From: an uncultured Rhodospirillaceae bacterium | GTDB lineage: Bacteria; Pseudomonadota; Alphaproteobacteria; Azospirillales; Azospirillaceae | Assembly: GCA_937927415.1 (NCBI GenBank) | Contig: CALBDS010000043.1 | Location: 124,001-188,000 of the forward strand | Reading direction: 5' to 3' | Length of the DNA stretch: 64,000 bases | Shown here: positions 1 through 6,882 of the stretch, piece after piece | Numbering within the stretch: position 1 is the first letter of the stretch | How the letters are laid out: the number at the start of each line of letters is the position of its first letter | Notes under the pieces: generated by a model | The model's database searches: none | What the model was told of the DNA's origin: nothing | What the model saw: the letters and a program-made list of their open reading frames with translations, nothing else | Made by a program: the position numbers and the translations under genes

Positions 1-195
1 GGATTTGTCCAGGCACAGAACCTCGCAGAGGGCGGCGGCGGTGTCCGCCTCCCCCTCCCCCACCGCGATCAGGGCATGAACGGAGGAGGCCGGCAGGTCG
101 GTGCCCGCCAGGGTCTGCCGCAGGAACCCCAACTCCCGCACCAGCCGGCGGGACGCATCGCGGATCACATCGAGAGCCGGTGCCGAAGCGGTCAT
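1..195 (-). CDS. MarR-type regulator (possibly MarR-GNAT fusion), N-terminal 65 residues only
   Basis: The gene runs off the left edge; only its first 65 codons are in the window, starting at an ATG at 195. The visible part has a helical N-terminus, then SSVHALIAVGEG, an alanine-rich helix and LCLDKS. This pattern is typical of the winged-helix start of MarR regulators, particularly those fused to a C-terminal GNAT acetyltransferase; the fusion cannot be confirmed here. Such proteins bind short palindromes and often control their own gene. A palindrome lies 18 bp upstream of the start codon, which supports autoregulation. The gene is divergent from the TRAP binding-protein gene. Family assignment is by recognition only. 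Confidence 0.6.
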   Translation of the reverse strand, partial: MTASAPALDVIRDASRRLVRELGFLRQTLAGTDLPASSVHALIAVGEGEADTAAALCEVLCLDKS

Positions 196-213
196 GGACG
201 TGCGCCTCCATTC

Positions 214-230
214 AGTTGCATCACGCAACT
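214..230. promoter_or_regulatory. MarR-type operator-like palindrome
   Basis: A perfect dyad, AGTTGC-ATCAC-GCAACT, has 6 bp arms around a 5 bp centre and sits just upstream of the minus-strand regulator start. TTGC-N5-GCAA type palindromes are common MarR-family targets. The role as operator of the adjacent gene is inferred from shape and position. Confidence 0.45.
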
Positions 231-473
231 ATACACGCCGGCGTTTTCCCGGCAAGACCCCTCTGCACGGCATCCGGCCTCCCTGCCCTTTTCACCTGAA
301 TTTTTAAGAAAAACCCTCAAGAAACGGGCAAGAAAAATGCATAAATTTTTATAATCATTGCCTTTATGTGGTTGCTTTAAGCATGCGTCACTATGACAAT
401 TGCTCCCTGAAAACTGGGGCATCATGATCGCTAAAAATCGAGACATTCGATTCCGCTGTATCCGGAGAAAAAG

Positions 474-1457
474 ATGAAGAAATCCTTTATGGCCTTTGCG
501 GCAGCCTGCGTCCTTCTTGCCGCGACCGGAGCACAGGCGGCGCAGACATTGAAGATCGCCCACGTCCTTCCGGCGAAATCGCAGTTCAGCGAAGCCATCC
601 GCGCCATGAACGAGGAATTGCAAAAGCGGACCGGCGGGAAATACAACCTTGAAGAGTATCCGGCCAGTTCACTGGGGGCCGGCAAGGCCCTGCTGGACGG
701 GGTGGCGCTGGGCACCATCGACATGGTGGTGTCGTCGTCGGGGGGGGCGCTGGCCCAGTTCAACCCCACCATCGGCATCCTGGACCTGACCCTGCTGTTC
801 CGCGACACCGCCCACGCCGACGCCGTGCTGGACGGCCCGATCGGCAAGGAGCTTCTGGACAGCTTTGCCGACAAGGGGGTGGTTGGGCTGGCCTATGCCG
901 AAAACGGCACCCGCCACCTGACCAATTCGGTGCGCCCGATCAAGACCCCGGCCGATCTGAAGGGGCTGAAGATCCGCCTGTCGGAAAGCCCGATCTACAC
1001 CAAGGCGTTCCAGACCCTGGGGGCGCAGCCCTTCTCCCTGCCGTTTTCCCAGCTCTACCCGGCGCTGCAAAGCGGACAGGCCGACGGGCAGGAAAACCCC
1101 ATCACCACCATCGTCGGCGCCAACCTGCAGCAGGTGCAGAAATACATCACCCTCAGCGGCCACACCTATGCCCCGGCGGTGATCCTCATCAACAAGGATC
1201 TTTATGACGAGATGACGCCCGACGACCGCACCGCCTTCGTCGAAGCCGCCCGGCTGGGGGGCAAGGCATCGCGGGACTTCGTGCGCAAGGGCGACGTGGA
1301 AGGGCTGGAAAAGCTCAAGGCCGCCGGCATGACCATCACCACGGCCGCCGAATTCGACCGCGCCGCCTTTGAAGAGGCGCTAAAGCCCTTCTATGCGGAA
1401 TACGCCAAGGAATTCGGCGCCGACCGGATCGCCGCCATCAAGGCCGTCAAGCCGTAA
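474..1457 (+). CDS. TRAP transporter substrate-binding protein (DctP family)
   Basis: A periplasmic solute receptor of 327 residues, a normal length for DctP proteins. A signal peptide spans about residues 1-22 (MKKSFMAF...AQAA) and the mature protein opens with LKIAHVLPA. The family signature is clear: GLKIRLSESP around residue 168 holds the arginine that usually grips the substrate carboxylate, and LYPALQSGQADGQENP follows. The ligand is probably a carboxylate, but which one cannot be read. No dctQ or dctM membrane genes adjoin it. The next gene downstream, 98 bp away on the same strand, encodes a chemoreceptor, so this may be a stand-alone receptor feeding either a distant permease or chemotaxis. 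An A/T-rich stretch at about 300-470 upstream is the likely promoter region. Confidence 0.9.
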   Translation: MKKSFMAFAAACVLLAATGAQAAQTLKIAHVLPAKSQFSEAIRAMNEELQKRTGGKYNLEEYPASSLGAGKALLDGVALGTIDMVVSSSGGALAQFNPTIGILDLTLLFRDTAHADAVLDGPIGKELLDSFADKGVVGLAYAENGTRHLTNSVRPIKTPADLKGLKIRLSESPIYTKAFQTLGAQPFSLPFSQLYPALQSGQADGQENPITTIVGANLQQVQKYITLSGHTYAPAVILINKDLYDEMTPDDRTAFVEAARLGGKASRDFVRKGDVEGLEKLKAAGMTITTAAEFDRAAFEEALKPFYAEYAKEFGADRIAAIKAVKP

Positions 1458-1555
1458 GCACCGTACAGCAGCCGTGCGAGGACAGGGAGGTGCCGGGACG
1501 GCCCCCACGCGGACCGTCCCGACGCCCCCGCCCGCCCGTCAGCGGAGTCGCCGCC

Positions 1556-3577
1556 ATGAGCATCAGCGCCACCTTCTTCCGACAGGCATCCCGCCTGAAA
1601 GTCCACCAAAAGATCCTTCTGGGGTTTCTCGTCATCCTGTCGCTGAGCGCCGTGCTCGGGATTCAGTCGGTGCAGCACATCCGCGTCATCAGCCAGGAAC
1701 TGGACAGCGTGATGGACACCGGGCGCGATGCCATAACCATCACCCGTCTGGCCCAGGACAGCGAACGGCTGGACCGTGCCGTCCTGAACTATGTGGTCAA
1801 TCAGGACGAAGTCTCCCTGGCCGCCGCCAGAAAGGAGATGGGCCGCTTCGACACCGCCTTGCAGCGGCTGGCCGGTCTCGGCGACGGCAGCACCCAGGCC
1901 GAGCCGATCCGCCGCGCCGCCGACGAGTATCGCGCCGCCTTCGCCGATGTGGTGGCGGCCGTCGCCAAGCGGCGCGACGGCATCGGGCAGACCTTCCTTC
2001 AGGGGGCGCAGCTCAACACGACGGCCATGGCGGTGGTCGATGTGTCCCTGGCCGGCAGTGAACCCGCCGTGTCGCAGACGGCAATCCGGCTGCAGCAGGC
2101 GCTGCAGGCGGTGCGCATGTCCACCGCGCGCTATTTCACCACCTACGACCCCAACGACGCCGCCACCGCCCGGGATGAACTGACCAAACTGCGGGACGTG
2201 CTGGCCGCCATGCCGGGCCAGACCGCCAACAAGCGCCTGTTGAAATTCCTGGCCGCCATGGGGCCGAACGTGACGGCCTTCGGCAACGGCCTGACCGCCG
2301 CCGTGGACGGGCATCAGGCGCTGACCGCGGCCACCACCCGCACCCGCACCACCCTCGACCGGCTGACCGGGGCCATTCACACCCTGGCCACCGCCTTCAC
2401 CAACGCCCAGCGCACCGCCCAGGAACACGCCACGCTCTCGCTGGAGTCCAGCGAACGGCAGATGGTGATCGTGCCGGTGGCCGCCATCCTGATCGGCATC
2501 CTGTTCGCGGTGCTGATCGGCTCGTCCATCGCCCGCCCGATCCGCCGCATCACCGAAGCCATGGTCGCCCTGGCCGGGGGGAACACCGCCGTCGCCATCC
2601 CCGCCGTGGACAACCGCGACGAGGTGGGCGACATGGCCCGCGCGGTGCAGGTGTTCCGCGACAACGCCATCGAGATGGACCGCCTGCGCCATGAGCAGGA
2701 GGGCGAGCGCGCCCGCACCGACAGCGAAAAGCGCCGGGCCATGGGCCAGTTGGCCCAGACGTTCGAGGGCACGGTGATGGGGGTGGCGCAGCATGTGGTG
2801 GACGAGGCGGAATCGGTCGAGGTGAACGCCCGTCTGGTGGCCGGCATCGCCGAACAGACCCGCCAGTACGCCACCCAGGGGGCCTCCGCCACCGAAGAGG
2901 CCAGCGCCAACGTGCGCATGGTGGCCGAAGCGGTGGAGGAGTTGGCCGCATCGGTGGCCGCCATCAGTTCCCAGGCGACGGAATCGACGACCATCGCCCG
3001 CGGCGCCGTCAGCGAGGCCCAGCAGACCAACACCGTGGTCGCCAGTCTGGCCGAAGCCGCCAGCCGCATCGGCGACGTGATTCACATCATTCACAACATC
3101 GCGTCCCAAACCAACCTTCTGGCGCTCAACGCCACCATCGAGGCGGCGCGGGCGGGTGACGCCGGCAAGGGCTTTGCCGTGGTCGCCAGCGAGGTGAAGA
3201 CCCTGGCCAACCAGACCACATCCGCCACCGACGAGATCGGCGTGCAGATCGAAGCAATCCAGACCGCCACCCACAACGCGGTGGACGCCATCCGCCGCAT
3301 CGGCGGCACCATCGGGCAGATGGACACCATCGCCGTCAGCATCGCCACCGCCGTCCAGCGCCAGTTCCAGGCCACCCAGGAGATTTCCGGCAACCTGCAT
3401 CAGGCGGCCCAGGGAACGGCGGAGGTGTCGCGGACCATCGGCGACGTGCTGCACAAGGCCACCGACGCCGGCCATTCCGCCGACAAGCTGCTGCAAAGCG
3501 CCGCCACGCTGGGCCATCAGACGGCCGTGCTGAAGCAGGAGGTCAACGGCTTCACCGACCGCATCCGAACCGCCTGA
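1556..3577 (+). CDS. Methyl-accepting chemotaxis protein
   Basis: An inner-membrane chemoreceptor of 673 residues. The start is the ATG at 1556, with GGAG about 9 bp upstream; an earlier in-frame start at 1490 lacks this support. Order: transmembrane helix about 18-40, helical periplasmic sensor of roughly 260 residues, second transmembrane helix about 301-325 (VPVAAILIGILFAVLIGSSI), HAMP, then the coiled-coil signalling domain with the conserved tip near 515-550 (ASQTNLLALNATIEAARAG). The tip binds CheW/CheA. No obvious CheR/CheB tether pentapeptide is visible at the C-terminus (DRIRTA). Its position behind an orphan TRAP binding protein suggests, but does not prove, that it reads that protein's ligand. 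Confidence 0.93.
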   Translation: MSISATFFRQASRLKVHQKILLGFLVILSLSAVLGIQSVQHIRVISQELDSVMDTGRDAITITRLAQDSERLDRAVLNYVVNQDEVSLAAARKEMGRFDTALQRLAGLGDGSTQAEPIRRAADEYRAAFADVVAAVAKRRDGIGQTFLQGAQLNTTAMAVVDVSLAGSEPAVSQTAIRLQQALQAVRMSTARYFTTYDPNDAATARDELTKLRDVLAAMPGQTANKRLLKFLAAMGPNVTAFGNGLTAAVDGHQALTAATTRTRTTLDRLTGAIHTLATAFTNAQRTAQEHATLSLESSERQMVIVPVAAILIGILFAVLIGSSIARPIRRITEAMVALAGGNTAVAIPAVDNRDEVGDMARAVQVFRDNAIEMDRLRHEQEGERARTDSEKRRAMGQLAQTFEGTVMGVAQHVVDEAESVEVNARLVAGIAEQTRQYATQGASATEEASANVRMVAEAVEELAASVAAISSQATESTTIARGAVSEAQQTNTVVASLAEAASRIGDVIHIIHNIASQTNLLALNATIEAARAGDAGKGFAVVASEVKTLANQTTSATDEIGVQIEAIQTATHNAVDAIRRIGGTIGQMDTIAVSIATAVQRQFQATQEISGNLHQAAQGTAEVSRTIGDVLHKATDAGHSADKLLQSAATLGHQTAVLKQEVNGFTDRIRTA

Positions 3578-3593
3578 TCCCGGCCGGGCATGA

Positions 3594-3620
3594 CCTGACA
3601 TGCGCAAAACGCATGTCAGG
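3594..3620. terminator. Perfect 11-bp hairpin after chemoreceptor gene
   Basis: CCTGACATGCG and its exact complement flank a 5-base CAAAA loop, 17 bp after the stop codon. There is no T-run after the stem, so it is a hairpin that may aid termination or RNA stability rather than a canonical intrinsic terminator. Confidence 0.4.
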
Positions 3621-3728
3621 ACTGCCTGCCTCGCCACCCGTTCCCCCGACTGACCGCATGGCCCCCGCGGCCCGTGTCTGGCTACCCTGATGCCAACCAT
3701 AACCAGCATTCAGGGAGCGAGCGCCGCC

Positions 3729-5369
3729 ATGACCAACCCCTACGACACCCATCTGGACCGCAACGCCGCCAACACCGAGCCGCTGTCGCCGCTGTCGTTC
3801 CTGCGGCGCACCGCCGACATCTACCCCGACCGGGTGGCGGTGGTGCACGGCCCCGTGCGGCGGACGTGGAAGGAAACCTATGACCGCTGCGTGCGGCTGG
3901 CCGCGGCCCTGGCGGCGCGGGGGATCGGGGTGGGCGACACCGTGGCGGTCATGGCCCCCAACACCCCCGAAGCCTTCGAGGCCCATTTCGGCGTGCCCAT
4001 GGCCGGCGGGGTGCTGTGCGCCCTGAACATCCGTCTGGACGCCGAGGCGCTGGCCTTCATCCTGGAACATGGGGAGGCCAGGATCCTGCTGACCGACCGG
4101 GAATTCTCCCGCGTTATCGCCCGGGCGCTGGCCCTGATGCCGGAAGCCGCCCGGCCCACCGTCATCGACATCGACGATCCCCAGGCCCGCGGCGGCGATC
4201 TGATCGGCGACATGGATTACGAGGCCTTCCTCGCCACCGGCTCACCGGATTACGCCTGGACCCCGCCCGCCGACGAATGGCAGGCGATTGCGCTCAACTA
4301 CACCTCCGGCACCACGGGCAACCCCAAGGGGGTGGTCTATCACCACCGCGGGGCGTATCTGAACGCCATGGGCAATGTGCTGACGTGGGCCATGCCGCAC
4401 CATCCGGTGTATCTGTGGACCCTGCCCATGTTCCACTGCAACGGCTGGTGCTTCCCCTGGACCATCGCCGCCATGGCCGGGACCAACGTCTGCCTGCGCA
4501 TGATCGCCGCCAAGACCATCTATGACGCCATGGCCGACGACGGCGTGACCCACCTGTGCGGCGCCCCCATCATCATGGGCATGCTGTGCAACGCCGCCCC
4601 CGACCAGAAGCGCGACGTGCCCCGCGGCATCAAGATGATGACCGCCGGTGCCGCCCCGCCCGCCGCCGTCATCGAGAAGATGGAAACGCTGGGCTTCGAC
4701 ATCACCCACGTCTATGGCCTGACCGAGGTGTACGGCCCCGTCACCATCTGCGCCTGGCATGACGCCTGGAACGATCTGCCGCTGGAGGAGAAGGCGCGGC
4801 TGAAGGCACGCCAGGGCGTGCGGTACGCCACGCTGGAAGGGCTGATGGTCGCCGACCCCACCACGCTGGAGCCGGTGCCCGCCGACGGCGCGACCATGGG
4901 CGAGATCTTCATGCGCGGCAACACCGTCATGAAGGGTTACCTCAAGAACCCCAAGGCGACCGACGAGGCGTTTCAGGGCGGCTGGTTCCACACCGGCGAT
5001 CTGGGCGTCATGCACCCCGACGGCTACATCGAGTTGAAGGACCGTTCCAAGGACATCATCATCTCCGGCGGCGAGAACATCTCCACCATCGAGGTGGAGG
5101 GGGTGCTGTACCGCCACCCGGCCGTGCTGGAAGCCGCCGTGGTCGCCCGTCCCGACGAGAAATGGGGGGAGACACCGTGCGCCTTCGTTACCCTGCGCGA
5201 CGGGGTGGACGCCACCGAGGACGACATCATCCAATGGTGCCGCCAGCATCTGGCCCATTTCAAATGCCCGCGCACCGTGGTGTTCGCACCGCTGCCCAAG
5301 ACCTCGACCGGCAAGATCCAGAAGTTCGCCCTGCGTGCCCAGGCCAAGGCCCTGGACGGGCAAAGCTGA
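3729..5369 (+). CDS. AMP-dependent acyl-CoA synthetase/ligase
   Basis: An adenylate-forming enzyme of 546 residues that activates a carboxylic acid with ATP and joins it to CoA. The start at 3729 is preceded by AGGGAG; an in-frame ATG at 3690 would add 13 residues but lacks a ribosome site. Motifs: the ATP loop YTSGTTGNPKGVVYHH near 190, GLTEVYGP in the middle, GWFHTGDLG near 418, KDIIISGGENIS in the hinge and catalytic-lysine region KTSTGKIQK near 523. The whole protein resembles medium-chain or 3-methylmercaptopropionyl-CoA (DmdB-like) ligases, but substrate cannot be told from sequence. No beta-oxidation genes adjoin it; the hairpin after it suggests its own transcript. Confidence 0.9.
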   Translation: MTNPYDTHLDRNAANTEPLSPLSFLRRTADIYPDRVAVVHGPVRRTWKETYDRCVRLAAALAARGIGVGDTVAVMAPNTPEAFEAHFGVPMAGGVLCALNIRLDAEALAFILEHGEARILLTDREFSRVIARALALMPEAARPTVIDIDDPQARGGDLIGDMDYEAFLATGSPDYAWTPPADEWQAIALNYTSGTTGNPKGVVYHHRGAYLNAMGNVLTWAMPHHPVYLWTLPMFHCNGWCFPWTIAAMAGTNVCLRMIAAKTIYDAMADDGVTHLCGAPIIMGMLCNAAPDQKRDVPRGIKMMTAGAAPPAAVIEKMETLGFDITHVYGLTEVYGPVTICAWHDAWNDLPLEEKARLKARQGVRYATLEGLMVADPTTLEPVPADGATMGEIFMRGNTVMKGYLKNPKATDEAFQGGWFHTGDLGVMHPDGYIELKDRSKDIIISGGENISTIEVEGVLYRHPAVLEAAVVARPDEKWGETPCAFVTLRDGVDATEDDIIQWCRQHLAHFKCPRTVVFAPLPKTSTGKIQKFALRAQAKALDGQS

Positions 5370-5394
5370 TCCCCCGGCCAAAACGACACGGCTT

Positions 5395-5425
5395 GCGGGA
5401 AAATGCATCGGATGCATTTTCCCGC
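5395..5425. terminator. Perfect 14-bp inverted repeat after acyl-CoA synthetase
   Basis: GCGGGAAAATGCAT and its exact complement are separated by only 3 bases, starting 25 bp after the stop codon. The stem contains AAAA/TTTT, so the right arm carries a short T-run inside the stem rather than after it. A terminator role is likely from position; a protein-binding palindrome is an alternative. Confidence 0.5.
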
Positions 5426-5502
5426 TGGCCGGCAGCGTGACAAAAGAGTAGTGGTCGTACCAAGCCACCGGCAGCGTGGCGCCCCTACAAACATGCCCGC
5501 TG

Positions 5503-6705
5503 ATGACGACCGACCCCCGCCTTTCAGCACCCAGCACCCCCCCGCCGCTCTACCGCCCCCTCGCCGACGGCGACATGGGCACCGTCGCCTACCTGGAACG
5601 CCAGGGGTTCGGCACCCCGCGGGAGGTGCTGGATCATTACCGCGCCCTGTTCGGCGACGAGGTGATGCGGGTGGTGGACCGGGGAAACCACGTCACCGGC
5701 TTTGCCGCCATGTGGCCCTTCGCCCAATGGTTCGGCGGCGCCCCGGTGCCGTCGCGGGCCATCGCGTCCGTGGTCACCGACCCCACCGTCCGCGGCCAGG
5801 GCGACGGCACCGCCCTGATGACCGGCCTGCTGCGCGAAGCGGCGGACACCGGCGCCGGGGTGGCGGTGCTCTACGCCTCCACCCGCTCCCTCTACCACAA
5901 GATGGGATTCGCCGCCGCGGGGGTGATCACCGCCTTCCGCACCCCGACGCGCGCCCTGTCGGCCGAACGGCTGCCCACCTCCCCCATTCCGGCGGCCATC
6001 GATACCGAACAACTGGCCGATCTGCGCCGCCCGCTGCTGGCCCAGAGCAACGGCATGGCCGAACGCAGCCCGGCCATGTGGTCGCTGGCCCTGCGCGACG
6101 ATGCCCGCCCGGCCGATATCTTCCTGTTGCCGGGAGCGGCCGGCGACGGAACCCTGGACGGCTATCTGGCCGTCTGCCCGCCGGAGGACCGGCGGCTGAT
6201 GGTGGTGGACCAGTGCCTGCTCACCCCCCACGCGGCCCGCACCGCCGCCGCCTTTCTGGCCGGCTATGCCATGCAGGCGGATTGGGTGGTGTGGAAAGGC
6301 GCCTATGCCGACCCGCTGGCGCTTGCCGCCGCGGACAGCGGCACCGCCATCGAGGAGTGGGAGGAGTGGCTGCTGCGAATCGTCGATGTGGAGCGGGCGC
6401 TGACCAGCCGCGGCTATCCGGCGGGACTCGACGCCTCGCTGGTGCTGGACATCACCGACCCGGTTCTGGCCGCCAACAACGGGCGGTTCCGGCTGGATGT
6501 GACCAATGGGCGCGCGGTTGTCCGCCGTCTGGCCGGCGATGGGGACTTCGATCTAAAATTGTCCGTATCCGCCTTGGCACCATTGTTCACCGGCCATGCG
6601 GATCTGGCATCTCTGGCCCGAACCCACCATATTGTGAGTATTAACAATAATTCGATAACGAAGATTTTCTCCGGCCCCCATTCCTGGATGCCGGACCGTT
6701 TCTAA
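5503..6705 (+). CDS. Eis-like GNAT N-acetyltransferase
   Basis: A 400-residue protein with the Eis arrangement: N-terminal GNAT domain, a second GNAT-like domain and a C-terminal SCP2-like fold. The acetyl-CoA pyrophosphate loop is seen in SVVTDPTVRGQGDGTALM near residue 90, followed by STRSLYHKMGF, a conserved Eis stretch. The C-terminus ends in WMPDRF, as full-length family members do. The ATG at 5503 is preferred; an in-frame GTG at 5476 is possible. Eis enzymes acetylate amines such as aminoglycosides or protein lysines; the substrate here is unknown. The last 25 codons are noticeably A/T-rich (INNNSITKIF), unlike the rest of the gene. Confidence 0.82.
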   Translation: MTTDPRLSAPSTPPPLYRPLADGDMGTVAYLERQGFGTPREVLDHYRALFGDEVMRVVDRGNHVTGFAAMWPFAQWFGGAPVPSRAIASVVTDPTVRGQGDGTALMTGLLREAADTGAGVAVLYASTRSLYHKMGFAAAGVITAFRTPTRALSAERLPTSPIPAAIDTEQLADLRRPLLAQSNGMAERSPAMWSLALRDDARPADIFLLPGAAGDGTLDGYLAVCPPEDRRLMVVDQCLLTPHAARTAAAFLAGYAMQADWVVWKGAYADPLALAAADSGTAIEEWEEWLLRIVDVERALTSRGYPAGLDASLVLDITDPVLAANNGRFRLDVTNGRAVVRRLAGDGDFDLKLSVSALAPLFTGHADLASLARTHHIVSINNNSITKIFSGPHSWMPDRF

Positions 6706-6882
6706 GGCTGGTCCAGTCCGGAATGGGGATGAAGATCGGGATCCCCGGTGCACTTTCCGCACCAGCGTTGCAGAAACCGGCCGCTCTGCGCCGAAACGAT
6801 TGGTTAAACACTGGCTGTTAACGATTGGGCTGTAGAAACATCGGGCAGACCAGCCGCAGGACGGGGGAGGAGGTCAGTCGCC

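Noticed and set aside
1391..3709. Long open frame on the minus strand across the first chemoreceptor gene
   Set aside because: It is a high-GC antisense shadow: Gly/His/Arg-rich, no domain, and the plus strand encodes a complete chemoreceptor.
5403..6644. Plus-strand frame overlapping the Eis-like gene
   Set aside because: Pro/Arg/Gly-rich out-of-frame translation; the Eis-like frame has the acetyl-CoA motif and a family-type C-terminus.
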